64,000 nt of DNA from Siphonodentalium dalli. Lineage: Eukaryota; Mollusca; Scaphopoda; Gadilida; Siphonodentaliidae. The DNA is taken from assembly GCA_032622095.1 (NCBI GenBank), contig CP136066.1, positions 110,817,319-110,881,318 of the forward strand, in the 5' to 3' direction. The position numbers were made by a program, and so were the translations under genes. Within the stretch, counting starts at the first letter, position 1. The number at the start of each line of letters is the position of its first letter. Below the pieces are notes generated by a model that saw nothing but the letters and a program-made list of their open reading frames with translations, searched no databases and was not told the DNA's origin. Below are positions 45,739 through 58,639 of this stretch, one piece after another.

Positions 45739-46479
45739 AATAACAAAATTGCATGAAGGTTTTATTCAGAATTTTGAGAAACTAACACCGTTATGACATC
45801 CGCCACCACACCAAATTTGATTGAAATCGTCAGGGGGTCTGGGAGAAAAATGCAAACAGATAGACATACAGACAGATCGTACTCTTTTATATATATACAC
45901 TCAATGTTTTAACCACATGTTTATTTTTTATGGATACAACAGAAAATTCACTGCAACAATTCAGAGAGATAACTGCATGAGGTTTTGATTGGAAGATTGA
46001 AATTTTAGCATGTGTTCGATCATGGGACATGCTTTTTTTGGAAGTTTTCACAAGCGTTTTACTTACTTTGTCTTAACTTTTACAAAATTCGAATTTCGTG
46101 GCATTCTGTGCAAAATTCCACTTCCGTATGTAGATCTATTTCGAGAAAACAAGTTCGGCGGCAAATAAACGAAGTCTGAGAATTTGATTCCTCATATCTG
46201 GGAAATGCTGTTTCGGACAAACTTTCGGTGTATATAGCCCAGTATAGTAATTGAAAATATGTGTTGGTACGTCAATACTGAATCAGGATTGTTTCTAATT
46301 AATGGCCGTGTTCTCAGCTATAAGGGCATACATATCTCCGTTCAATAAGATAGCTGTTTTTATAGGATGAACACAGATCATGGGACAAGGGTTTCCTCAT
46401 TAAAGTAGAATCACCCTGTTGTCATGATACGGCTTCAGGATTAGTGTACACAGAATCTCCAAAATATTATAATAAAAAC

Positions 46480-48400
46480 AAGAGCTACGCTGGGCGTGCA
46501 AAATACGCCCTCTCTTGGGTCGGTGGAAACTGGTAAAAAAAAAAGGGGCATAACTCTGGTAAAAATTGGCGGACGGAACTCAAATTTGAACTTGACCTGT
46601 GTTTTTGGTGGGAGAAAGTAATATACCAAATGATCATTGAATCCGATAAGCTCTAGTAAAGTTATCATCCGGACAACAAATTTCAGGGATTTTCTAAGTC
46701 AAATTACGTCAAATAAGGGGCATAACTCCGGTGAAAATTGGCGGACGGAACCCAAATTCGAATTTGAGCTGTCTTTTCTCCTAATAAACCCACATACCAA
46801 ATTTGATTGAAATCGGTTCACTCTAACTAAAGTTATCATCCGGACAACAAATTTCAGGGATCTTCTAAGTCAAATTACGTCAAACAAGAGCTACGCTGGG
46901 CGTGCAGTATACGCCCTCTCTTGGGTCGGCGGAAACTTGTAAAAAAGGGGCATAACTCTGGTAAAAATTGGAGGACGGAACTCAAATTTGAACTTGACCT
47001 GTGTTTTGTGGGAGAAAGTAATATACCAAATTATCATTGAATCCGATAAGCTCTAGTAAAGTTATCATCCGGACAACAAATTTCAGGGATTTTCTAAGTC
47101 AAATTACGTCAAATAAGGGGCATAACTCCGGTGAAAATTGGCGGACGGAACCCAAATTCGAACTTGAGCTGTCCTTTCTCCTAATATACCCACATACCAA
47201 ATTTGATTGAAATCGGTTCACTCTAACTAAAGTTATCATCCGGACAACAAATTTCAGGGATTTTCTAAGTCAAATTACGTCAAAAAAGGGGCCATAACTC
47301 TCGCAAAAATTATCGGATTAAAACGAAATTCGGACTTGAGCTGTATTTTGATACATGTAATCCACAAAAAAACGGGTTTTGTGTATAAGCATTCCAAAAT
47401 CGAGTTATCATCCGGAAACCAAAAAACATAAGAAAAACTGAATTTTCTGAGTCGAAAAAGGGGCATAACTCTGGCAAAAATGGTCGGACAGAACCCAAGT
47501 TCGAACTTGACCTGTGTTTTGATGGGAGAAAGTAATATACCAAATTTGGATTCATTCCGATAAACTATACTAAAGTTATCATCCGGACAACAAATTTCAA
47601 GGATTTTCTAAGTCAAAAAATGTTAAATAAGGGGCATAACTCCGGTGAAAATTGGCGGGCGGAACCCAAATTCGAACTTGAACTTACTTTTCGGCTAATA
47701 AACCCACATACCAAATTTTACTAATTTTGGTTCACTCTAACTAAAGTTATCATCCGGACAGCAGGTTAACGGACGCCCGGACGGACAGACCAATACTATA
47801 ATACGGCCTTTTTTTTTCAAAAGGGCGTATAAAAAGGGGCCATAACTCTCGCTAAAATTATCGGATTAAAACGAAATTCGGACTTGAGCTGTATTTCGAT
47901 ACATGTAATCCACAAAAAAACGTGTTTTGCGTATAAACATTCCAAAATCGAGTTATCATCCGGAAACCAAAAAACATAAGAAAAACTGAATTTATGAGTC
48001 GAAAAAGGGGCATAACTCTGCCAAAAATGGTCGGACAGAACCCAAGTTCGAACTTGACCTGTGATTTGGTGGGAGAAAATAATATACCAAATTTGGATTC
48101 ATTCCGATAAACTATACTAAAGTTATCATCCGGACAACAAATTTCAAGGATTTTCTAAGTCAAAAAACGTCAAATAAGGGGCATAACTCCGGTGAAAATT
48201 GGCGGGCGGAACCCAAATTCGAACTTGAACTTACTTTTCGGCTAATAAACCCACATACCAAATTTTATTAAATTTGGTTCACTCTAACTAAAGTTATCAT
48301 CCGGAAACCAGGTTAACGGACGGCCGGAAACCAGGTTAACGGACGGACGGACAGACCAATACTATAATACGGCCGTTTTTTCAAACGGGCGTATAATTAT
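46480..48400 (+). repeat. GGGGCATAACTC repeat array, locus 1
   Basis: About 11 degenerate units: AAAGGGGCATAACTCTGGTA, AAAATTGGCGGACGGAACTC, GAACTTGACCTGTGTTTT, CATACCAAATTTGATTG, AAAGTTATCATCCGGACAAC. Blocks are bounded by CAAGAGCTACGCTGGGCGTG (46479, 46884) and by GGACGGACAGACCAATACTATAATACGGCC (ends near 47815 and 48375). Family known from molluscs and other marine invertebrates; its nature is unclear. Confidence 0.8.
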
Positions 48401-49156
48401 AGGAGTGTTCAGACGAGTCCGTTTTGTTGGGATATATGCAGCAGCACTATAGGCACCCAATTGAGTGATTTTATTCAAATGCAACACATTCCTTATATAC
48501 AGCATCGAAGCACTTGAACCATGACGTCTTGTCTTATAGTTCTTGTTTTCAATTGATCAAAATTAGATATTACATGTATTATAAACATCGCTTCCTTATA
48601 ACAGATAGATGGATTTGCAATATTGCATTGTGTGTTCCCATATCAAAATTAACAGCTATACAATCCCAATGCTCCGCGTTATAATGCAACAGACATGTGT
48701 CATAGTAAACAGATCAACGGACCCAACTTGAAAGCAACACAGTCGTCTGAACGCTACTTAAGTTACCTACCAGAAACGTAAATCGAATTACCCAGGATCT
48801 CAAAATCTCACCTGTCAATCAGGTGATATCTTTTAATTATAATGTGTATGTTGTTGTTGTGAATTAGTTTAAATATTATTTATTCCATGAACTATTGTTG
48901 TAAATTGATTTTGGAACCCTGAATACATCTTTAATTGGTATCAGATTATGAAGTGAGCGGCTTCTAATATGATTCTATAAGACTAAATACAGGAAATATA
49001 ATTAGGTTGACAAATACAGGAAGCAATTCAGATAGAAGTGAATGCCGATTAAGGGTCTATATTTTCTCGGTTAATCGTCCTGTATTTGAGAGTGAATTGA
49101 GCCAATATCAGTGATAGGAATTGAAGAAATGCGTGTTTTTAGGCTTCTTGTTTTCT
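48401..49156. other. Intergenic, nothing recognised
   Basis: AT-rich, with no supported gene or repeat. Confidence 0.5.
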
Positions 49157-49160
49157 TTAA

Positions 49161-49495
49161 CCCTTTGGCGAGTAGAACGACATATATGTCGTCTATCGGT
49201 TGAGGAGTAGAACGACATATATGTCGTTTCAGGAACTGTTATTTTACGTAGACATAACTTCAATAAATCATCTGATTTATAAATGATTTGTATAGGAGTT
49301 ATTTTGATTAATATAATGTCCCAAATGTATAAGTGCAATCGATTATGATAACGCACGTTAACAAAAAATGCACATAAATTAAAACGAATTATTGGACCTT
49401 TTTGACCCGAACTTGTTAATAATTATTGCTATGACGTTGACGTTAAATTTACTCATGACGTCATGTATATGACGTTACAGATACTCTCCAAAGGG
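49161..49495. mobile_element. piggyBac-like MITE
   Basis: TTAA on both sides (49157-49160, 49496-49499) and ends CCCTTTGGCGAGTA / TACTCTCCAAAGGG. Near the left end GTAGAACGACATATATGTCG occurs twice, each with the palindrome CGACATATATGTCG. Confidence 0.85.
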
Positions 49496-49552
49496 TTAAT
49501 GTTATGAGCGATCGGCCATACTTGCAACTTTTGTCAAGCTTCACAAGTCTAA

Positions 49553-49882
49553 TGAAATGTTATTGACACTATATAGCTCAATTTGGAAGGGGTAATTTGA
49601 TGTATTTATATAGTCAATACATTTGGGCGACAGTGTGTGCCAATGGATTCGAATTTGAAATCAAAGATGGCTGCAGGTGGCCATGTTTTTTTAACAAATT
49701 TCGGAAAAAAATTTATGGCTCCCATCTAGAGGTCACACTGAAGATCCATAAGAAGTTTGGTGATGTGACCTGTAGAGTATGCTAACGGAAGTGTTGACGG
49801 ATCATGGATACACAGACTCATGGATGATGGCTGCCAACTCATAGCAATATCTCAAACTTTACTTCGTCATGTTGAGCTAAAA
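49553..49882 (+). mobile_element. Family S element, short copy
   Basis: TTGACACTATATAGCTCAAT at the left, one unit of AAATCAAAGATGGCTGCAGG / TGGCCATGTTTTT, and CATAGCAATATCTCAAACTT ... GTTGAGCTAA at the right: the one-unit version of the 36046-39665 element. Confidence 0.7.
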
Positions 49883-50010
49883 AAGTGTATCTCTTCAATC
49901 CCTTTCTTTACTAATGGATTCTTCCATTCAGTTATAAAAGTACGGTATGTGTTGGGATGGTCTATCATTCATTTGAAGGGGGGGTGTTCATTGAACATTG
50001 AACAGATGAC

Positions 50011-50099
50011 AGATAGGCGAATGACAATACACAGATGGGCGAATGATAATACACAAGATAGGCGAATGATAATACACAGATAGGCCAATGCTAATACAA
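50011..50099 (+). repeat. 22-24-bp tandem repeat, 4 copies
   Basis: AGATAGGCGAATGATAATACAC and close variants in a row. Confidence 0.9.
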
Positions 50100-50215
50100 A
50101 GTGCAGAACGATTCATTTTCAATAAGTTCAGCAAATGGCATATGGTCGTTGAACTTATTATGTGGACATTATGCAGAGCTTTCACCTGTAGCTGATACGT
50201 TCGATATTGAATTGA

Positions 50216-50770
50216 AAATGTCAATGACACTGTAGCTCAACTTGATTAGGGGACAAATTTCATGTGTTAGTCAATGGAGCAATTAGGAATGCGGAAAGTT
50301 GAAATGTCTAAGTAATACTAGATGTCAATACGAAGATATATATATATGGTCACCCCGAAGATCAATATGAAGTTTGGTGATGATCAGATGAAGGATGTGG
50401 TCTGAAGGGTGTGCCATAGGATTTAATCATGCTAAGAGTAAAGTCTAAGATTTCCGCCAACGGCCATGTTTTTCATCGAATCAATTTTCAAATTCGATAG
50501 TTCCAATCTATAGGTGATTCTAAACATGCATGTATATTTTCAAAACTATTCTCCAATAAATGCGGGCTCAAGGGTGTGCGATGGATTAAAATTTGAAATC
50601 CAAGATGACTGCTGGTGGCCATGTTTTTTAATGAATTTCGGGATGGCTCCCATCTAGAGGTCACCCCAAAGATCCATATGAAGTTCAGTGATGATTGGAT
50701 GAGGGAGGTGGCCTGCAGGGTGTGCCGAATGATTTACGGTAGTCATACAAGGAGTAAAATCCCAGATAAC
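50216..50770 (+). mobile_element. Family S element, truncated copy
   Basis: TGTCAATGACACTGTAGCTC start followed by diverged units (AAGTCTAAGATTTCCGCC, AAATCCAAGATGACTGCTGG, TGAAGTTCAGTGATGATTGG). The right end TTGAGCTAA is missing. Confidence 0.6.
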
Positions 50771-51498
50771 CTGTGGGTATACCGGGACCTGGATAATGAT
50801 TTGAGCAATAACATTCAAAAACTGAGGTAAACTAATTATATATTTGATCTTAAAATGCTTGAATAGGAAGAATTTCTGGTCACCTCCTTTTCTTAATTCA
50901 GACTTATCTTCTGGTAAACAGTCAGGTTTAGACATGACTGTCGCACTTCACAGTTCAAACATCAGACAATGGTATTGTAATGGTGTGGTAGAGAAAAATT
51001 CCACCATTAGTTTGAAGGGTATATTCTTTTTTTAAACAAGGTCCATTCTGTAAATTTCTACACACTTCATTAGTTCAAATTCAAAATTATATGAAAATGT
51101 ATGCAATTGCTATCCATGTGAAGCAATGCATGCTTGAAGACTGTACAGAGCAGGACCCAAGCTAGGGGTTGATGGCAGGGCGAAGTGACTTCTCCCTCTA
51201 GAGATTTTAGGGAGACTTCAGTCCAAAATAGGGAGAAGTGGGAGACTTAAGAAAAACACTTATTAATTTCAAAATATCGATTTACCGTAGATTTCTGACT
51301 ATAGGTCGCTATTTTTGACCCAGTATTTCCCCTCAAAATGTGCATGCGCCTTATACAATGCACCATGCCATGGTACTGGTAAGTCAATAGGGGCTAAATT
51401 CTGGCCAACAACTGCTGAATTCTGGGCTACAACTTCGGAACACAGGTGTGTTTTGTACCACAGAGGATATCAACAAATATTTCCACTACCATTTAAGA

Positions 51499-52425
51499 AA
51501 TGGATGTTGATTTGCTTGCGTTCTATAGAGTATGGATGCAAGTTGGTCTGACATATTGTGTGGAACACGACAGCATTCCACACATAATAAAAGGCCGTCA
51601 GGCCACAGTGTCCCCCGAAAAAGTTGCTTCATCAGCTTTTCTGAAAAAAATAACAAGAACCCTAAATCTGATACTAAATTTCAGAACAAAATGGGTGGAT
51701 CGTGCCCATATTTGAACTTGATCTGTATTTTGGGCTGATAAACTATCATACTAAATTTGATTCAGATGTGATCACACAAACTAAAGTTATCATCCGGAAA
51801 CCAGAAATTGACAAGATTCTAAGTCGAAAAAGAGCCATAACTCTAGCAAAAATTGGCGGATTGTACCCATATTCGAACTTGACCTGTATTTCGAGCTGAT
51901 AAACGCACATTCCAAATTTGGTTCAGATATGATCACACAAACTGAAGTTATCATCTGGAAACCAGAAATTTACAGGATTCCAAGTCAAAAAAGGGCCACA
52001 ACTCTTGCAAAAATGGGCGGAGCAAATCCATATTTGAACTTGACCTGTATATAGGGCTGATAAACTCACATACCAAATTTGGTTCAGATATGATCACACA
52101 AACTGAAGTTATCATTCGGAAACCATAAAATTACAAGATTCTAAGTACAAAAAAAGGGCCATAACTCTCGCAAAAATGGGCAGAGCAAACCAATATTCGA
52201 ACTTGACATGTATTTTGGTCTGATAAACTCACCTATGAAATTTGCTTTTGATCTAATAACCAAAACTAAAGTTATCATCCAGAAACCATTTCCGGACGGA
52301 CGGACAGACTTACGGACGGACACCGGCTATTTTAATAGTCCCCCGAAATAATTTTTTCGGGGGACAAAAATGTCAGACCAACTTGCATCCATACTCTATG
52401 GAACGTAACAAAATCAACATCCATT
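51499..52425. mobile_element. Inverted-repeat element around GGGCCATAACTC units
   Basis: The arm ATGGATGTTGATTTGCTTGC...GGATGCAAGTTGGTCTGACA (51499-51555) returns inverted at 52370-52425. Between the arms are about four units of GGGCCATAACTCTCGCAAAA...AAGTTATCATCCGGAAACC and a tail GGACGGACGGACAGAC, then CCCCCGAAATAATTTTTTCGGGGG (a 24-bp palindrome near 52350). Confidence 0.75.
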
Positions 52426-53022
52426 TATACTTATATTTACACTCAACTGGCAGATTAAAAGAACATTAAGTGCAAAGTTATTCTGGTGACTTGATGCAAG
52501 TTGCATCTACACAAAAATGGATGCAAGTTGGTGTCAGCGCGCGATGTCATGTGAAGTAATTTTGACCAACCAACGTCCAGCATTCATGTTCCTCAACACG
52601 AATGAATGTGTGAGTGTAAATATTGGAAATTATAATCTGCAGATGCTTGAATGTGAAGTAGTTCCATCTAAACCTGGCTATTTTAAAATTCCTTCAACCA
52701 TCTGGGTAGTAAAAGAAGAATTAAAAATGACATATTTCTTTATAAATAAATATCAAAGAAATCACATTTACGAAAATCATTTCACAAAAGTGCATTTAAA
52801 CTGGTGATATTTTCATTATAATATGGGTAAAACTTTATCAGTCATAAATATTTTTATGATTCATAAGATACCATGAATCTCTACTCTGGCTATATGTATG
52901 CCCGAAGAGATCATATTCCACCAGTTCAAAACATGGGACCTTTTTTTAATTCTGACAGGGAACTCTATTACATTGAAAACATAACTCAGGTGTAAATATA
53001 TATCTAAGTTAATACCTGTTCC

Positions 53023-53852
53023 CAGGGTTCGCGCTGTCGGTAGCCAAATTAGCCAATGGCCAATATTTTTCGAATTTGGCTAATAAAAATTTCATTTGGC
53101 TAATTTTTTTTAACCCCAAATGGAGACGGAAAGCTGAGTCGGAAAGCTAACCAAAAAAGCGCGGAATAGATCGACATTTAAGACGAAATTAGGCGACTAA
53201 AGTATTTCGTACCACGGAAATATCATTCCATAACAGTGGCGTTGATTGAATTGTACAAAGGGAACATTACGCATTGCAACTGCACGTAATCAAACTTCAC
53301 GAGACAGCAAAAGGTAAGCTCTAACATTTAACCAGCCTAATCGTCAAAACGCTTTAGCTGTATACTGGTTATGTAATTTTCTGTTGATTAGGCAGTCTGT
53401 AAGATAATTTAGATAAATTACCTAAATTCTTTGTTCCTTACAGACGAGCAGTTCTTAACTCAATAATTACATAATGTGTCATTAACTGCATCCCGTCGAA
53501 TAATCTGGCTTCACACCATAAAAGGTTTGAATATAATAGATATTCAAAAGTTATCACCTTACTATAATAAGCAATAGTTAGCGACTGTCGTGATGTCATC
53601 GACATAGAGTTATTACAATTGGTTTAGCGGTTTTGTGTGATTATAATTATATCGAATTTTAGTTTTATGTTTCGATAGCCGTATTCCGTATTAATGTTTT
53701 ATGAATTAATCTGCCTGTGTGATACCTATGTTCGTATAATATTGTTTTTTAATTGTGAACCGCCCAGAAAATGAGGATTTAATTTGGCCAAAGTTTTTTT
53801 TAATTTGGCTAAACTTTTGGCCATAAGATTTTTCGGTCCAGCGCGAACACTG
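53023..53852. mobile_element. hAT non-autonomous element
   Basis: Ends CAGGGTTCGCGCTG / CAGCGCGAACACTG fit the hAT pattern (CAG at the tip), with an exact 8-bp direct repeat CCTGTTCC at 53015-53022 and 53853-53860. Subterminal TTTGGCTAA motifs recur near both ends (transposase-binding candidates). No transposase frame. Confidence 0.9.
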
Positions 53853-53884
53853 CCTGTTCCTTAATAAATGTATTTCACAGCTGC

Positions 53885-54052
53885 TAAAGGTCCGAACTCA
53901 AAATTGCATGATTTAGGTGACTTTTGTGAGCAATTTTACTTTGTGTCACTTACAATCATAAGGTTACACCCAGGTAATCAATTCTTGTTTATAATGAAAT
54001 TGGGCCACAAAAGTTGCCTAAATCATGTAATCTCGAGTTGGGACCGACACCT
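53885..54052. repeat. ~168-bp hairpin MITE
   Basis: AAGGTCCGAACTC, ATGATTTAGGTGACTTTTGTG mirrored by CACAAAAGTTGCCTAAATCAT and GAGTTGGGACC. Confidence 0.75.
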
Positions 54053-54724
54053 TCTGGGAAATACATAATTAAATAAAACAGGTATTAACTAAGAAATACA
54101 TTGCCTGCATTCTTTTTTCAACAATATAAAGTTCGATGTCAGAATATCAAAAAGTTCCCAGGTTTGGAACTGGAGCAACATGATCATTACGTAATGGGCA
54201 TAGCCAGAGTAGATATTCATGACATGAACTAATAAATGCCAGGTCTTGTCAAGCTGACTTTATCATGTGTCTCACAACATGCTTTTTTTCAAGACTTCTT
54301 CAGGCACGATTTATCTGCTGTGATGGTGTCCTTTGCAGCAAAACTCAAATAAAGCATATCCCTATTATTTGACGGCTAGGATGCTGATTGAGGACCAATA
54401 GATAGTCACAAGCAATTAGTTTGTTAGTTCGATCAGGGCTTCAACAACATTTCCTTTATGTTCCCGTAACTTCCTCTCAGCCAACTGTTTTGATATTTCA
54501 ATTTCTTGGACCTAAAATAATAGATGTTAGCGATATAAACATCGCTGAATATAAAAATTCAGAAACAAACAATATACTGATATGGTGGATATTTTTATCG
54601 TCACAATAAATGTTAATGAATGGTCAAGTACAGCAAAATGTCTTCAAAGATACTTCTAAATATATATCTAGAACTGTCATTGGAGGAAAGGGCCACTTTC
54701 AAAGTATGAGATGGAAAAAATTAA

Positions 54725-55786
54725 CCCTTTGAACCCTTAACACCGATATTTAGGTGCAAACGAACTGTGTCTATATCCTGTAACACTGATATTTCAGTGC
54801 AGCAATGACATGAGTCAATAGCAAATTTGTATACAGTATAAACGGCATCAGACCCACTGATTTATATTTAAATGGCACCCGGATATGTCAGCATTGCCCA
54901 TGGTGTGGTTGATGGCTAGTATCGGGTAGAAATATATGCGCATATCATATAATCTACAAAGAACATACGATATTTTAAGCGAACTGTGGCGCTTTATTTA
55001 CGGCATATAGTGTCATGTTCCACATGTTTGTAGAACAGACATAATTTAGACAAACAGTTTCAGTTTATATATTACCTCGCATATATTAATCAGGGTTCTG
55101 CCACATATGCGGAAGGGTCTATCGCATATTGAGTTGATTTATTCGCACATGCGCAGAGCAGCGGATTGAGAAATAAACGTATTGAAGCATCCTTATGCAC
55201 AACAAACCCACTAATATATATTTAGATGGCTCCATATACATGTGTGCGGTGGCCAGGGCGTGTATGTGGAATGGTTACCCACTAGTATCCGTATCGGTTG
55301 GAATATATGCGCATAGGCTAAATTTCATAAAAACATGCGTTTTTAAGGTGAAAATACCAGTGAATGGTTAGTGCAATTGTGTCTTCGATCATTTGTGGTA
55401 TTTGCTTAGCAACCATTGCTATCCTTAAATAAGACATTTGGTTCACTCTTCTGGTCAGGTATATCTCATATTTCACATCATGGTATTACCTGCATTGAAA
55501 ACCAAGCACTGGCCTTGCATTGTGACGCTATATAAGCTATAATTGCATTTTCCAGTCAATTTTGAGTAGTTGCCTAGCAACTGTTACAAAGGAGTTGCCG
55601 CATGACAAATTCTCCCGATCTTATAATGATCAGTGATCAGGGGGAAAAACCTGTAAAGTATCAGACCTTGTGACAATTTAAACATAACCAACATCATGCG
55701 ACAAGATATATCTAATTTAAGGGAAAATACCATGGGGAGCCAAGGTTCAGGGTGTCGATTGCTGTGGGGTGTCAAGGTTCAAAGGG
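54725..55786. mobile_element. piggyBac-like element, 1.06 kb, non-autonomous
   Basis: Left TTAA then CCCTTTGAACCCTTAACACC; right GGTGTCAAGGTTCAAAGGG then TAAA (one change from TTAA). Subterminal palindromic ACCGATATTTAGGTGC and CACTGATATTTCAGTGC. No coding capacity. Confidence 0.75.
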
Positions 55787-55798
55787 TAAATATATTGA

Positions 55799-55937
55799 AG
55801 ATCTCTAATGAGTCGCAATTCTATACAAAATTTATTAACATAGTGCAGATTCGAGTCGAGCTTTAGCGAGGCTCGATTCAAATTTAGTGAACGAGGTTAA
55901 TAAATTTTGTATAGAATTGCGACTAATTTGAGATCCT
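55799..55937. repeat. Hairpin MITE, copy 2
   Basis: GATCTCTAATGAGTCGCAAT, TCTATACAAAATTTATTAAC mirrored by GTTAATAAATTTTGTATAGA, ATTGCGACTAATTTGAGATC around GAGTCGAGCTTTAGCGAGGCTC. Related to 16453-16611. Confidence 0.85.
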
Positions 55938-55949
55938 TTTTATCACATA

Positions 55950-57283
55950 ATAACATTTTAGCAAGGAAAAACAATCTCGAAACGGCTGGGGTTAAACAAA
56001 AATTTAAACATTGATTTCCGTATCACAACCAAAGAGGAAGTAAAGAAACCTTCATGAAAAAATATCGTTCCATTTTAAATGTGTCTTTATGTGTTGACAA
56101 AATTGTTCAACCACCCTTATCACCTATGTTTATCTCACAGTCAACACTAAATAACACAACACAAATTGAATATCATAATTATATTCTAATTAACATAATA
56201 ATAACATTGATCAATATCATTGCGCTAAGATATTATGTCACTGTACGTGGCGATAATACATGCGTGTCTTACTAAAAAATATGAGGCCAGGTTTAATGGC
56301 TAATTATGTGATAAAAAAAGATTTCGATAAAACTCCCAATACACATGTATAATCCAAAGTAAAAACAATTAGTAACCTCCTGTCATATTATCAAAGTCTG
56401 GATAACAGTAATGTGACATCATATTACATCATGTAATCAACAACCTACTTGGAAAATTGGTTGTTAAGTGAGGGCTGCAAGATATGGGCTTTCATGATGA
56501 AGAATTGGCAATCGTCACTGTGAATTAATTCAGCCTTCATTACAGGAATTAAGCTGCCCTTCACCCTCATGGCAACTTTGTACTGATTACTGCAATTAGG
56601 AAAGCTAAGTTGATATTAAGTATATCTCATTATAAATGAATTCATATGTCTCTAGATTGATTTAGAAAAAAAAATTCATGTACCTTATAGTTGTTAGTTA
56701 CATACGATATGCAGTGTTTGCAATGCTGCTTGCCAAATGCAAAAATAATTCACATTTGACAAAAATTAGTTTCATTTGCCAAAAGTTTTCGCAAGCCACT
56801 CATGATTTCCACAAGAAAGTGGAAACTATCTATTTAGAAATTGGTTGCTTAAACTGTCTAGGTCACGAATGCCCTATACCAGTTTTCTAGTACCAGTAGT
56901 GGTTAGCTTTATACAGGTTTGCGTAAGTAAGCAGTTCTATCAACAGTTTGAAAATCTGAGACGTATGGCCATTCTGTATGATGGTGATACTACTAAAATG
57001 AATCCCCTTTCTTTAGGGGTGTCTGTAAGATGATGTAGACCTTATTGTGGCGGGTGCTTGTTTTTTTTTTTTTATGATAATCCACTGATAGGACATAAAA
57101 TTATTGAAAATTTCTGCTGCTGTCGGGATTGATTCATTGTTGGCATATCTGAAGATGCATGCACGCGCATTGCATCTCGATCACATGAATACATGATGTG
57201 GATGTAAGTGCCTAAAACATTGCAATTTTAGTGCTCAACTGTAAGAATAAATTTTCCATAACCCATTTAGTCCGGGAGCTAAT
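55950..57283. other. Intergenic, nothing recognised
   Basis: AT-rich. Open frames up to 73 codons look like chance. Confidence 0.5.
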
Positions 57284-58639
57284 AGGGGTACCCTTGCACC
57301 CCCCCCCCCCCCCTTGGGACTTAACTTCACCCCACTCATTTTGTTCCTTATTATGTTCTTCAACTTTTAAGCAATGTTAACAAGAAAAAAAAGTGGCCGT
57401 GTAGACTCCAGACAAAATGGCGTCCATCATGGCCGCCGTTTTTCAGCCCGGACCCTAAGTCAGTTTATGCTAATTATAGCGGGAAAATCTTGTAAAATGT
57501 ATACAAATGTATATATTTTCGTGAAGCTGAGACATAATTACACATTTTTGAGCCAAAATTTAAACTCACCATCCAAGATGGCCGCCAAAATGGCCACCGG
57601 AAGTTGAAAATATAACATTTTTTCACAAATGTCTTCTAGATCAATTCATGCTGTTTGGAACTGGTTGAGTAATGCAACTTTATTTTGTGTTTTGTATATT
57701 AACTGATCATTGGAGCAACGAAATATGCAATTATTGGGGTTCTAACCCCTTCCGATCCCTCAAAAATTCGATTTTACAGAATGCGGTATAAAATTTCACA
57801 AAAAATCACAATTGGGATTCTAGTCATATTTCAACAAGAAATGAACAGAACTTTGTAATGTAAGTGAGGCATATCATTAACTATTAATATTCCAAATCAC
57901 TGGAAACAAAATTCTTACTTTGGCTCAAAATGGCTGCCAATATGGCCGCCAAAATATGGAAAATGGTAAATATTACACCAGCGTGTCCTGCAATCGCTTA
58001 CAAGTTGTGGTTGATGTAAAAAATTGGCTATTCTGCATTCTATACATTGAATACTAACATGTCTGATGCACCATGGTTAATTGTTACTATTGTCACCCCT
58101 GACATCGTCAAAAATATTGGACTTTTCTCTCAAAAACTTGACATAGATATGGGCAAAAATTCACTTTTCAGGTTTGGACCATTTTTTCAGGTAAAATATA
58201 ACTATCTTTGGATTGAAAGGTGTTTATTGTTTTGGTCTATTTTAAATGCATCACACTACAGTGTTTATAGACTGAATTGCTCAAGATGGCTTCCAAAATG
58301 GCAACCAAATTTGTAGAATGTTAATTTTTTACATATATCCCGAACATTCTCTGCATTATCCGAAAATGTAGCATATTGTGACTCACTTGGTTATTATACA
58401 TGTTATTTAATTAACTGACAACTACATGTTCTATTCTGGTTGTCTCAGTTCCTTTTGGAGCATGACAAATTCATTTTAAAGTATGCAATTTTGCTGAGAA
58501 CCTCTTTTGTAATTTTGGCCACATTTATTGAAAGGAAATGGGCAGAACTTTGATACAGAACTGATATGGATCATAATCTTTGGCTATTCTGGTCCATTAT
58601 GATAAAAAAAAATGTCAACATGATACAGTGTGGATGCCA

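Larger units (their letters stand above)
52872..54226. mobile_element. Outer inverted-repeat element hosting a hAT insertion
   Basis: ATGAATCTCTACTCTGGCTA...ACCAGTTCAAAACATGGGACC (left) mirrors GGTTTGGAACTGG...TAGCCAGAGTAGATATTCAT (right). The 830-bp hAT element splits the interior. A smaller inverted pair at 53885-54052 lies to its right. Confidence 0.7.
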
